A DNA stretch of 64,000 nucleotides, from the NCBI RefSeq assembly GCF_004193775.1, contig NC_041021.1, forward strand, positions 24,272,632 to 24,336,631, in the 5' to 3' direction. The DNA comes from Glycine soja (taxonomy: Eukaryota > Streptophyta > Magnoliopsida > Fabales > Fabaceae). This document shows positions 44,251 to 55,586 of this stretch, piece by piece; within the stretch, counting starts at the first letter, position 1; the number at the start of each line of letters is the position of its first letter. Under the pieces are notes generated by a model, which saw nothing but the letters and a program-made list of their open reading frames with translations, was not told where the DNA came from and made no database searches. Made by a program: the position numbers and the translations under genes.

Positions 44251-45960
44251 CCGAGGTCACCGCATTTTTTGACATTACTGTTTTTTGATTAGTTTGCTAT
44301 TACGTTTTTCTGTTATTGTCTATATTGCTGTTGACATTACTGTCTTCTGTTTTCGTTCATATGGTTACTAACATTACTATCATTATTGTTCGTTTCTGTT
44401 AGAAATTTTCGACGTTATGGCTCTCAGTTATTTCGTCACTATTTTGCGACATACCATTTTTGTGCGTTTCTCATTCACCTTGTGATTAGACGTAAGTAGG
44501 TAGTGTGCGCCCTCGTCTGCATGACCTTTTCAGAGAGAAAAAGAGAAAAAAAGAAAGACGAGAGAGGAAATGAACAAATGATAAATAACTTAAAAAAGAG
44601 AAGAAAAAAAGAGGAAAAGGAAAAGAGAGCAAGTAAGGAAAGAAAAAGAAGGAAGGAAAAAAGAAAATAATAAGAATAAAAAGTTGTCTTGCTAAAAAAA
44701 CAACATGCTCGTGAAAAGTGATAATTTCCAACTTTTATTTGAAGGAAAAAAAATTCGCTGATCATAGCTAGTTTTTGAAAAAAAATAAAAAAATGTGTGT
44801 ACACATTTGAAGGGTAAATGCTGTGAAAGTTTTTCCGAACACCCAAGATAGACTCGGATGAATGCATGAATATATAAAAGAACATATTTTGGAAACACTG
44901 GGTTGACTAAAATAGAGACAATGAATTACGAGCCCTAGCATCACATGACCAAAAAAAATTTGACGCTTGAGTGTCCACATAGGTGCATGCGTGACTAGTT
45001 TTGCATAAAATTTCCAAATCATCATTGTTGCATTTGTGTCATGGAAATAATGTGGGACATCCCCTTTTATCCTTGAACCAAACCAAATCCTGACCTATAT
45101 CATGTCCATCAGTTCTATAAGCCTTGAGCCAAAGTCCCAACTCACCATAAACCTTGCCCTCAAAAGAAAACAAAAAAAGAAAGCAAAAAGAGAAAATTCC
45201 CAATCAAAGAGCGAAAGAAAGCAAAAAAGAGAAGAAAGGAAATTCCCGATCAAGGATCGGAATAAAAACAAAAGGAATATGCAGAAAGGCCTTTGGACCA
45301 GACAATATCTGAACAATACAGAATTGTCACCAAGTAAACAAGAAAAAGAAAGGAAACCACGACCTAAAGTGGTCCTCTCCCTTTGATTGCCAACCAAAGT
45401 CTTGTGCGCCGGCGACTTTTTCGCCCCGCACTAAACAAAAACAGAAAAGGAAAAGGCCAAAAACATTCAAAGCCAAAATTCCCACAAAAAAAACACCATT
45501 CCCAAGAAAAAGTCCTACTAATCCATGATCACGCATGTAATCTTTGATTTGATAGGAAATGATTTGCAAGATTAAGTCATGGCATATCTATGGTTCGGAA
45601 TTAGGACGAAACACTTACCTGTGTGAGATTAATACACTTTGAGTGATTTTCTTCTATTTTTGTTGAACCCAGTGTTTCCTCTAAATGGTCATTTAGAAAC
45701 GAAATGCTAACATCCAAAATCTCATTTGTTATGAGAAGATTTCATCAGCATACTCCCCTTCCCCGGTAGACACATTGTTTTTCATCCGAAAAGCATATGT
45801 TGCTCTGATTAGTTGAAAGTCTTCTCTCTTTACTAAAGCATGTTCTCATTTTAGTGAAGAAAACACCGAGACTATTTTTAGTCTCACAAGTTATCTAGAA
45901 CTACGTAGGTCTGAGTTCCTCATTCAGGATACGTAGGAGCAAGAGCCTCGCTTTTGTCGA
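44251..45960 (+). other. Conserved non-coding 3' region of Ogre B
   Basis: 44251-44440 matches the DNA behind ORF4 in C (50476-50640, minus). 44670-45960 matches A 14880-16240. An A/G-rich stretch lies at 44520-44680. Frames here are not shared intact with A. It ends with the CTACGTAG hairpin at 45901-45937 (outer arms intact, inner arm changed). Confidence 0.65.
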
Positions 45961-46860
45961 CCGCCCCACAATTCTGTCATACTAACCCTGTGGTCATGTG
46001 ACATGCGGAGACACCTAATGGTTATCCGTTTAAAAATTTCTTTTGCTATCTATAAGACTCAAAGCATGATAGCATGTAGAGACTAACGTCGTCTTCTGCG
46101 CCTTTTGTCATCCAGAGGCGGCGGCCCCGATGACATGCAGGAACCATTTGGTCCCACACCTTTTTGCTATCTATAAGACTCAAAGCATGATAGCACACAG
46201 AGACTAACGTCGTCTTCTGCGCCTTTTGTCATCCAGAGGCGGCGGACCCGATGACATGCGGGAACCATTTGGTCCCGCACTTTTCAAAATACTTCTGCTA
46301 TCTATAAGACTCAAAGCATGATAGCACACAGAGACTAACGTCGTCTTCTGTGCCTTTTGTCATCCAGAGACAAATTCTTTTCCCTTTATCATTCAGGAGC
46401 AGCGAGTCGAGTGGTAAATGCGCATAGACGAATTTTGCGCCCTTTGCCATTCAGATTTTGCAAATTGGGTGATAAACATGCATAGACGAATTCTGCGCCC
46501 TTTATCATTCAAGAGCAATAAGCTGAGTGGATAAGCGCACATAGACGAATTATACGCCCTTTGTCAGGAACAACAAGTTGGGTGGTAAACGCGTAGATAC
46601 AGATTCTGCGCCCTTTGTCATTCAGATTTCGCAAGTCGAGTGATAAATGCGCAGAGACAAATTCTGCGCCCTTTGTCATTCGGGGACAGTAAGTCGAGAG
46701 GTGGGCGGAGACAAATTATGGTCATTCCGCGCACCTTTTCGCCATCCAAAGGCTCGATCGTGTCCAACAACACGTAGAGACAAATTATGGTCATTCTGCG
46801 TCTTGTATCAACCAAGAGTAACAAATTCAACAGTATCAGGATGATGTATCGGTACTGATC
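45961..46860 (+). repeat. Tandem repeats in the 3' region of Ogre B
   Basis: GCTATCTATAAGACTCAAAG occurs at 46043, 46165 and about 46305, with AACGTCGTCTTCTGCGCC and, twice, CATCCAGAGGCGGCGG, the word that makes up C's 64-bp array. After 46370 come about five irregular ~60-bp units with CCCTTTATCATTCAGG or CCCTTTGTCATTCGG. These units are the inverted counterpart of 31600-31990 and 48785-48870. Confidence 0.8.
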
Positions 46861-46964
46861 ATTTTCAAATTTTTTGCAGGTTCCGCTGGCAAGGAGGTTC
46901 ACTAGCCAAATGGTGTTTCACTCGAACAAAATTAGTATCTTATCTTTACTTCCCTTTTATCTCC

Positions 46965-46991
46965 AATAAAAGACAAGTAAAGAGGGGCAAC
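46965..46991 (+). other. Polypurine tract of Ogre B
   Basis: AAAGACAAGTAAAGAGGGG lies directly before CAAC and the 3' LTR start, the expected site for plus-strand priming. It is missing in A. Confidence 0.65.
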
Positions 46992-48784
46992 TGTCATACC
47001 CTAATTTCGTCCGGGGACCATCTGTTGTTGGGATGCGACCCTCGTTAGACCACTTCGAGGTATTTGGCACCCATCGTTAGGCAATTTGTGAAGTTCCGAG
47101 ACATGCCGGAAGCCAAAAGAAAAGCGTCGTAGCACAATCCATGAAGTTTCGTGACATGCCGAAAATTAAAAGGAAGTGTTAGTGCGCAATCTGAAAAGTT
47201 TCCGTAACGTTCTGGAAGGAAAAAAAGGGATGATTACGTAATCCGTAAGGTTCCGCAACATTACGGAAAGAAAACTAGTATCGTTACGAAATTCGTAAGT
47301 TTCCGTAACTTTACGGAAAAAGAATCACCAAAAAAGGGCAGAGGTGTATTTAGTAAAAATGGGGGTTCAAATAGCAGTTAGGCACACTTGGGCCTTCCAG
47401 GATGTTCCTCTAGAAGGCGGTTGCTTCTCTAGCTCACCTGGGCGAGCTGGGTGGCAAGCATCTCTTTCCTTTTCCTATAAATAGGGAAAGGAGGGAAGAA
47501 CAAAAATGTTCAACCCTCCTGGTATCTGAGATTCACTTAAAATTAGTGAGAAAAATTGTTTCCGTGAAGAAAATCCAAGCCGAGGCGCTTCCGTAACGTT
47601 TCCGTGGGTGATTTCGCGAAGATTTTCAACCGTTCTTCGACGTTATTCATTCGTTCTTAGCCGTTCTTCGGTCTTCAACCGGTAAGTTCCCGAAATCAAA
47701 CTTTTCAATTCATTCTATGTACCCTTAGTGGTCCTCATTTGTTTCACGTGCTTTTATTTTCATTTCATTTACTTTCCGTAACCCCTTTTGACGTGCTTTA
47801 GTCATTTACTTAAGTCATTTTCTCGCCTAATCAAAAATAAAATAAATTTCCATCGATCATTTGAATTGTAACATCCGTTGATTTCGGTTAAAATGAAATC
47901 TGACCATTCGGTCATGCCGTAACCACGTTGGAAACCAAAAAGAGGTAAAATAATAATATAATAATCAAAAATATCTTTTAGTAAAATAAATCAAAAAAAT
48001 CAATCGGACGTTTTTCTTTGGGATTTCTCTTTCTTAATCGAATCAACTAATAACCAAAGTGAAACTAAGGCTAAAATCAATTCATAAACCAAACTTTTTG
48101 TCTTCGCCTAAAAAAGCCATTTTTCAAAGGTCCAACGCCTTGAAATGGTCTTTTCCGCTTTTATTGGTTAAAGGTAGATTTCTAAAAGGCCTAAAATCAA
48201 TATGTAACTTTGTTACCTCTTTCAAAAATAAAGAAATCATTAATGGTCCAATGCCTTAATGTTTTCTCACTTTTCAAAAGAATCGAAAGATTGTCTAATG
48301 GTCCAACGCCTTAAATGACCTTTCATTCAATAAAAACATATCTTGCTAAAAAGGATAAAAAAAATAACTTAACCAAAACGCTTTGTTCACAAAAGAACTA
48401 CGTAGGTCTGATTTTCTCATCACAATTGAGGAATACGTAGGAGCAAAGGGAAACGCCCTTGTCGACTGCAAAAAGATAAAAATATAAAAAGGCATAAAAA
48501 AGACATAAGAACGTAAAAGGGGAAAAAATATAAATTGAAGTCATATTTGCACATTTGATTAAAGGCTGCCGTCTCTTGTGACGGACGCATGGGGTGCTAA
48601 TACCTTCCCCGTGCGTAAATACAACACCCGAACCTTTCACTTAGAGTTCATAGATGACGTCTTTTCTGGTTTTTCCGACGTTTTCCTCAAATAAACGTTG
48701 GTGGCAACTCCGCGCGTATTCCTTTCTTGGAATACGCACATGCGAGTCACGCGTCGCCCTCCCGCCGAAGGGTAGGTTGCGACA
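46992..48784 (+). repeat. 3' LTR of Ogre B
   Basis: TGTCATACCC...GGTTGCGACA, 1793 bp; TATA box at 47476-47483. The upstream palindrome is AGCTCACC/GGCGAGCT, a C-to-T-type change at a CpG compared with the 5' LTR. It is followed by the ATGGC copy of the target duplication and then by C sequence. Confidence 0.95.
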
Positions 48785-48867
48785 ATGGCCATAACTTGTC
48801 TCTACACGTTTATCACTCATTGAGTCTTACAGATAGAAAAAGCGTGCGAACGACCATAATTTGTCTC
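48785..48867 (-). other. Ogre C repeat region between B and the 64-bp array
   Basis: Continues 32001 directly: GACCATAACTTGTCTCTACACG and GACCATAATTTGTCTCTGCATG are the inverted ~60-bp units of the family. Confidence 0.7.
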
Positions 48868-50475
48868 TGCATGTCATCGGGCCCGCCGCCTCTGGATGAC
48901 AAAAGTAAAAAGTGTGGGACCAAATGGTTCCCGAATGTCATCGGGCACGCCGCCTCTGGATGACAAAAGGTAAAAGTGCGGGACCAAATGGTTCCACGCA
49001 TGTCATCAGGCCCACCGCCTTTGGATGCCAAAAGGTGAAAAAGTGTGGGACCAAATGGTTACCCGCATGTCATCGGGCCCGCCGCCTCTGGATGACAAAA
49101 GGTAAAAGTGCGAGACCAAATGGTTCCACGCATGTCATCAGGCCCACCACCTCTGGATGACAAAAGGTGAAAAAGTGTGGGACCAAATGGTTCCCCGCAT
49201 GTCATCGGGCCCGCCGCCTATGGATGACAAAAGGTAAGAGTGCAAGACCAAATGGTTCCCGCATGTCATCGGGCCCGCTGCCTTTGGATGACAAAAGGTA
49301 AAAGTGCGAGACCAAATGGTTCCCACATGTCATCGGGCCCGCCGCCTCTGGATGACAAAAGGTAAAAGTGCGGGACCAAATGGTTCCCGCATGTCATCGG
49401 GCCTGCCGCCTCTGGATGACAAAAGGTAAAAGAGCGGGACCAAATGGTTCCCGCATGTCATCGGGCCTGCCGCCTCTGGATGACAAAAGGTGAAAAAGCG
49501 TGGGACCAAATGGTTCCTGCATGTCATCAGACCCGCCGCCTCTGGATGACAAAAATTGAAAAAGTGCGGGACCAAATGGTTCCCCGCATGTCATCGGGCC
49601 CGCCGCCTTTGGATGACAAAAGGTGAAAAAGTGCGGGACCAAATGGTTCCCCGTATGTCATCCGGCCCGCCGCCTCTGGATGACAAAAGGTAAAAGTGCG
49701 GGACCAAATGGTTCCCGCATGTCATCGGACCCGCCACCTATGGATGACAAAAGGTAAAAGTGCGGGACCAAATGGTTCTCGCATGTCATCGGGCCCGCCG
49801 CCTATGGATGACAAAAGGTAAGAGTGCAAGACCAAATGGTTCCCGCATGTCATCGCGCCCGCTGCCTTTGGATGACAAAAGGTAAAAGTGCGAGACCAAA
49901 TGGTTCCCACATGTCATCGGGCCCGCCGCCTCTGGATGACAAAAGGTAAAAGTGCGGGACCAAATGGTTCTCGCATGTCATCGGGCCTGCCGCCTCTGGA
50001 TGACAAAAGGTAAAAGAGCGGGACCAAATGGTTCCCGCATGTCATCGGGCCTGCCGCCTCTGGATGACAAAAGGTGAAAAAGCGAGGGACCAAATGGTTC
50101 CTGCATGTCATCGGACTCGCCGCCTCTGGATGACAAAAATTGAAAAAGTGCGGGACCAAATGGTTCCCCGCATGTCATCGGGCCCGCCGCCTCTGGATGA
50201 CAAAAGGTGAAAAAGTGCGGGACCAAATGGTTCCCCGTATGTCATCCGGCCCGCCGCCTCTGGATGACAAAAGGTAAAAGTGCGGGACCAAATGGTTCTC
50301 GCATGTCATCGGACCCGCCACCTATGGATGACAAAAGGTAAAAGTGCGGGACCAAATGGTTCTCGCATGTCATCGGGCCCGCCGCCTCTGGATGAAAAAA
50401 GGTGAAAAAGCACGGGACCAAATGGTTCCCCGCATGTCATCGGACCCGCCGCCTCTGGATGACAAATGGTGAGAG
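48868..50475 (-). repeat. 64-bp tandem array of Ogre C (~25 copies) with a 584-bp higher-order duplication
   Basis: As read on the plus strand the unit contains TGTCATCGGGCCCGCCGCC, TCTGGATGACAAAAGGT and GCGGGACCAAATGGTTCCC. 49190-49773 and 49774-50357 are near-identical, exactly 584 bp apart and nine units long, so a block of units was duplicated recently. The frames found on both strands here come from the repeat and are not genes. B holds only two copies of this unit (around 46110 and 46230, opposite strand), so the array expanded in C. Confidence 0.95.
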
Positions 50476-50651
50476 CCATAACGCAAAACAATTTCTAACA
50501 GAAATGAACGATAATAATAGTAATGTTAGTAACCATGTGAACAAAACAGAAAATAATGGTGTCAACAGCAATATAGACAATAACAATAAAAAAACGTCAA
50601 TAGCAAACTAATAAAAAAACAGTAATGTCAAAAAAAGTGTGGTGACCTCGT
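50476..50651 (-). other. Spacer between ORF4 and the 64-bp array in C
   Basis: Reverse complement of B 44251-44440 (TTTGACATTACTGTTTTTTT, TTCTGTTAGAAATT). In B about 1.6 kb of conserved 3' region follows; C lacks it and goes straight into the array. Confidence 0.65.
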
Positions 50652-51222
50652 TCACGTGGCTTCGCTTCCTCCCAAGAAACTGAGCAAGTCCGTCATCTCC
50701 TCATCCATGCAGGCCTCCTCTACATCGTCGGGAGCTCCTGCAGGCGCCTCCCCTGCCTGGACCTCGGGCCAATCTCCGGGCCATGTGACCTCAGCCCTAA
50801 ACTGATCTGGAGTAGGGCACGCAAAAGGAGCGAAACCCTGGCCCTGCTGACTGAGGTTATGCTGGTAGAGACACTCATGTATCTGCACTTGCCCTCGGTG
50901 GTTGGCCGCCTGCTGGCGAGCCAAGTGCTGTAGATACCGCTCCATGCCTAATGACCCAGCAGGATCAGCCTGATGAGGTGGTGACGGTGCGTCTGCGGCC
51001 TGAGGTGCATCACCTTGGGCCTGCCTAGGCGTGCAATACTTCTCAATGAAGGCTCGGGTGATCGGCGGTCGGATCACCTTACTAGGAGTGACGGGAACCC
51101 CGAATGACTTGCAGAGGCCCGTGATCAATGCCGAAAACCCAGGGCCCTGTTAGACTTATCCGGGTCTAGAGGGTGCCTGGTGGGTGGCATACCTGCAAAT
51201 AAATAGATGGCGTCGGCAATCA
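50652..51222 (-). pseudogene. ORF4 of Ogre C, nearly open (unknown function)
   Basis: From 51222 downward: AQLIADAIYLFAGMPPTRHP (about 51222-51163), DPDKSNRALGF, then a one-base loss near 51136, and from 51128 an open frame of 158 codons: ITGLCKSFG, VPVTPSKVIRPPITRAFIEK, YCTPRQAQGDAPQ, a Pro/Ala-rich linker, a Gln/His-rich helix (YLQHLARQQAANHRGQVQIH), CPTPDQFRAEVTWPGDWPE and an acidic end EEMTDLLSFLGG. It stops with TGA (50652-50654). The 5' part is cut by element F. It lies downstream of integrase in the same orientation, as in A and B. I know of no function; similar legume proteins are, as I recall, called putative plant transposon proteins. Confidence 0.7.
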
Positions 51223-51229
51223 ACTGAGC

Positions 51230-52309
51230 CACATGGACGCTTGCAAGGTGCTTGATTGTGGTTTATATTGGCCCACCATCTTTAAAGATGTGTGGAAGAT
51301 CTGTAGCACTTGTGAGCAGTGTCAGAGAGCAGGAAATACACTTACATGGTGACAACAAATGCCTCAGCAACCTATGTTATTCTGTGAGGTGTTTGATGTC
51401 TAGGGTATAGATTTCATGGGCCCTTTTCCTGTCTCTTTTGGTTATGTTTACATTCTCCTTGCAATTGACTATGTTTCAAAATGGGTGGAGGCCAAGCCCA
51501 CTAGAACTAATGATGCTAAGGTTGTTGCAGATTTTGTCAGGTCTAATCTGTTTTGCAGGTTTGGAGTACCTAAAGCAATTGTTAGTGATCAAGGAACCCA
51601 TTTTTGCAACAGAACAATGCATGCCCTGCTTAAAAAGTACGGGGTGGTACATAGGGTATCCACACCATACCACCCCCAGACCAATGGACAGGTAGAAATT
51701 TCTAACAGGGAGATCAAGAGAATTTTAGAGAAGATTGTGCAGTCAAGCAGGAAAGATTGGAGTACCAGGCTTGATGATGCTCTCTGGGCACATCGGACTG
51801 CCTACAAAACACCCATAGGAATGTCTCCTTATCGGGTTATCTTTGGAAAGGCATGCCATCTTCCAGTGGAAATTGAGCACAAAGCATACTGGGCAGTGAA
51901 GACTTGCAACTTCTCTATGGATCAAGCTGGTGAGGAAAGAAAGTTGCAACTGAGTGAGTTAGATGAAATCCGCCTAGAAGCCTACGAGAATGCCAAGTTC
52001 TACAAAGAAAAGACCAAGAAGTTCCATGATAGCATGATAGTTAAGAAGGACTTCATGGTTGGGCAAAAAGTGCTATTGTATAATTCTAGGCTTGGACTCA
52101 TGAGTGGTAAGTTGAGATCTAAGTGGATTGGTCCTTTTGTTGTTACTAATGTTTTTCCTTATGGTACAGTTGAGATCAAAAGTGACTCCACAAACAAGAG
52201 CTTTAAGGTCAACGGACATCGACTTAAGCCATTCCTCACGAACCCTTCTTTAGTGGACGTAGTAGTGGAAGAGACTTCCTTACTCCACCCTACTCTTCCT
52301 CCACCATGA
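51230..52309 (+). pseudogene. Integrase of element F (Athila type), 5' truncated
   Basis: The zinc site is partly present: KVLDCGLYWPTIFKDVWKIC with ...CEQCQRAG, then stops TGA (about 51349) and TAG (about 51402, a Trp codon changed). The core has Asp 51411 ([11 protein letters not shown]), Asp 51587 ([10 protein letters not shown]) and Glu 51695 (NGQVEIS), D35E. The C-terminal part [20 protein letters not shown] and [10 protein letters not shown] is typical of Athila/Calypso. Stop TGA at 52307. The 894-base open part from 51416 is intact, but the catalytic domain starts just before it and stops lie upstream. Confidence 0.88.
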
Positions 52310-53828
52310 CTTAGGGAGTTCTTCTCTTCCTATCTCCTTCTTTGCTTTTATTACACTTGTCCGATTCTATTTGATAATTTAATTGTTTTTAATCTCTTAA
52401 TTGTGCTACATTGAGGACAATGTGTTGTTTAAGTATGGGGGGAGTGTTTTTTGGTTTTGCTAGTTTTGTTGGTTTTGTTAATTTGTCAGTTGTGTTAATT
52501 TGTCAATGTTGTTAGTTTCGTCGAATTTTTAGTTTAATATTTTGGGTCAATTCTGTGCGCATGTACGACTTTGCATGTTTTTCTTTGAATTATAGGATAG
52601 GTTCAAGAAATGGGTAATTGTTTTGAAAATAAAAGTTTTTGACATTTTGTGACTTGAAATCTTTGATTCTCCTCTACATATCATGATCGTTTTGAAAGCT
52701 CAATTTGAAAGTGATGAGTTTACCTTTGTGAGAATTTGAGCCATACATCATCATAATCATTTGGTGTGTTTTGCCCCATTGATTGCTTGCACAATAGCCT
52801 TGGCTTGATTCTTGTTGATGCTTCCTAATTCACATGCATATTTGGAAATGATTGAGGCAATTTTGTTCTTATAAGCTTCTAGCCAAATGGACTTACCTTG
52901 ACTTAATTCCTTTGATAGCCCTTTTGAGCCTTGTTTCCCTTTCCTTGTTTTGAAGCTCACTACAAGCCTTAAGTGAAAAACCATGATATCACCATATCCT
53001 TAAGGAATTTTGGAGCTTTGGAATTGTTTTGGGAATAAGTGTGGGGGTTTTTGTTTCATTGGATAACATGTTTTGTTGGCCATGCTTCATGATATATTTT
53101 GAGCCATACTTGATGTACATTGCATATTGGTTAAATGTTGGACATGCTGAATATGATGCTGTTTCTCAAAAGGAATTACAAAAAAAAATTTATTCTAAAA
53201 AAAAATCAAAAAAGAAAAAGAAAAGCAGTAAAGTTGAGTGAATAAGATCTTAAATGACAAAAGAATGATGAGACTCTTGGTTCTACTCTTTATGTTTAAA
53301 TTTTATCTTTACTTCCTTTTTATTTTCTTATGTTTTCTTAATATGCACTTATTCCCCATTGCTCCTCTATTCCTTTGGGATTCAGCCACTTATTCCATAT
53401 TTTTCCATACCTTGTCCTTGGCCCCATTACAACCTTAAAAGACCTTTTGATCCTCATGTGCTTGTGTTTATGGGTTGATTGTCAATTTTAGAATCTTGCC
53501 AAATTTATGTGGTGTTTGTTTTCATGGGTGCTTTGAGGATAAATAGTAGCCTAAACACTTGAGAGATAAAGTGTATATCTTGTGAGGCTTTATCACTTTT
53601 CATTCTTGAGCTGATGAACTATTTTGCCATGATTGGGTTGCTTGGATGATTTTCATGAATGTCTTGACTTTTCGGATCTCCTTATGTTAGATGTTACCCA
53701 TTCCTTTCATTCCTTGATGTTCATTGAGAAATATGTGAATGTTTTCGTTTGTCTCTCTTTGATATCCTTGGACTTTGTTCTTTGTTTCATTTTGCCCAGG
53801 AGTGCAAAAGGCTAAGTATGGGGGGTTT
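52310..53828 (+). other. 3' region of element F without an env-like gene
   Basis: A tract TAAGTATGGGGGGAGTG occurs at about 52432 and a second, CTAAGTATGGGGGGTTT, directly before the LTR at 53813-53828. Between them there is T-rich DNA with only short frames. Calypso-type elements often carry an env-like ORF here; none is seen. Confidence 0.6.
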
Positions 53829-54991
53829 TGATGTGCCATCATTTTCTTCTATTTTCTAAACCCTTTTTGCACCATTTTAATTACTTATTGCTCTTAATTG
53901 TCAATTAATTAGGTAGTTTTATTATTTGGGCTCATTTAGCTAATTTGATGTTTTTAATCTAATTTCAGGAATTAATGAAACATTGGGCTTAATCCGGATT
54001 TTGGTTGTGGACTTGAAGAAGGCAAAATAAAGCAGCGCTTACCTTAGTTAATTTCTAATTACGGAATTTCGCAATTTTATTTTATGGGGTTCAGTGTTTA
54101 TTTGTTTTTGGGCCAGAGTACTGTAATAGGGCCCAGTGACTTTGAGTGACTCTTTTTTAAATAGTAGCCTTGGGATTCGTGCAGGGCATTCTGTTAGACT
54201 ATTATTCAGAGCTTAGGGTTTATGGTTTTGAAGTTTTTTTTCCTGTTCTAATGCTACTGTTTCGTTCTTAATGCAATTTTCCATTTCCTGCTTCTAATTA
54301 CAATTTCGTTCTTGTTTCTTCTTCTACTTTCATTTGCGTTTCTGTTTTCATTTACGTTTCTGTCTCATTTACGTTTCTGTTTATTTACGTTTCTGCTTCA
54401 TGTTTCATTTACATTTTCTGTTTGAATCTATGGAAGGCTAATTGTTCTGGTGTTGACTCCTTCTGAGGAAGAAGTCCAACTCTTTTTGAGGTTTCATTTA
54501 TAATGTGGTTCCCTGGAAGTTTTCCCTTCACCAGTTAACCCAAATTCGTGAACATTAATCAGTGCATGCTTCATGTTCGATTAATTGCCTCTGAGCCTAA
54601 CTTGTGTTCATGCTTAATGGACGAAGGGCTAACTGGTGTATGTGGTGCCTAATCACGTATTGACAACCCTAGGTTGATTTTCGCTTAGTAAATTGAAATA
54701 GGGTTGGATTAAGTGGTTACTGTTAGGGACGAATTCACCATAACCCAGGATAAGAGAATGGCTTTTGAATCAGAGGAAACAACCCATTTTTAATATTGTT
54801 AGTTTCATATTCCAGTTTACTTGTTCTGCTCCTTAAATCACAATACAAACAACCCCCCCCCCCCAATCGTTACTATTACTGCAAGTATATTATGAACAAT
54901 TGGTTTATCATTGCTCGTTGGGAAACGACCTAGGATCACTTCCTAGTTACTGCATTTTCATGTTTATTTGATTCGGGTACGGCCTCGATCA
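53829..54991 (+). repeat. LTR of element F
   Basis: Starts TGATGTGCCATCATTTTC after a polypurine tract and ends GGTACGGCCTCGATCA (1163 bp). The end resembles Athila-type LTR ends as I recall them (GGGAAACGACCTAGGATC upstream). A C homopolymer lies near 54847-54862. The sequence after 54991 belongs to C. Exact limits need a second copy. Confidence 0.65.
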
Positions 54992-55586
54992 GCGTTCGGT
55001 TACTCGAACCCCCTCAGGGTAGATTAAACATCCAATATTTTAAAGACACAACAGTAATAATTGCTGGGAATTTAAAGGATACTAGGTTGCCTTGCAGTAG
55101 CGCTTTTCGTTTGTCTAGCGCTGGGCAAGGGATGACGATCTATCGGTCGTGACCCTAGCCTCTACTTGCATCCGTCCCTAAGTACCTGAAAGTAGGAAAT
55201 GACATTGCACGGCAAACTGTGGCTGCGTCACCATTTTACCTTGATTGGTTTCTGCCTTTAGCTTCGTCCCGGCATCTGACCACTGCCTAAGATGATTCTG
55301 CCCCAATTATCACAAAATATGCATGAGTGTTTTCAAATGCAACAATCTTTTTAGTGAAAGTTGGTTAGGTTCAGTTTTAATTAAGCGCTTGGGGCATCCC
55401 ATAGATTGAGTGAAAAGGCCCAGGTTATCATAACCGCACATGGTTTAAAGCACAAAGTGAGGACTGAAGCCTCAAACTCATGTTCTCCTCTTTACAAAAA
55501 AACTGTGACGAGAAATATACAGCAGGCAGGAATCACTGGGGGAAACCAAGAAGAACATGCAGTTATATCCTCAATTGCCCCAGATT
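54992..55586 (-). other. Spacer behind integrase in Ogre C
   Basis: Directly behind integrase it matches B (43972-44045, opposite strand), then continues with DNA missing from B. A stretch near 55050-55160 weakly resembles A 14300-14390 (GGCAACCTAGTA word). It may contain decayed 5' parts of ORF4, but I could not read a clear frame. Confidence 0.45.

Larger units (their letters stand above)
32002..48784 (+). mobile_element. Ogre (Tat lineage) retrotransposon B, full length with two LTRs
   Basis: The element is 16,783 bp. Flanks are ATGAC (31997-32001) and ATGGC (48785-48789); the uninterrupted repeat in this family reads AATGACCATAA, so the right copy has one A-to-G change. It is inserted into the 3' tandem repeats of C in the opposite orientation. 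Order: LTR, primer site, leader, ORF1, gag, protease, G-patch-like segment, probable intron, RT, RNase H, archaeal-type RNase H, integrase, ORF4 remnant, 3' region with repeats, polypurine tract, LTR. All coding parts carry stops or frameshifts. It is the best copy for reading the family layout. Confidence 0.95.
51223..54991 (+). mobile_element. Athila-type Ty3/gypsy element F, 5' truncated
   Basis: Begins in the zinc-binding part of integrase and runs through integrase, a 1.5-kb 3' region and one LTR (53829-54991). The integrase text is of the Athila/Calypso kind known from soybean. The 5' LTR, gag, protease, RT and RNase H are missing. The left junction lies against C's ORF4 and the right one against C's spacer, so F was inserted in C and then lost its 5' half together with some of C. 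Confidence 0.75.

Noticed and set aside
48868..50475. CRISPR-like look of the 64-bp array
   Set aside because: This is a plant genome; units are contiguous tandem repeats without unique spacers.
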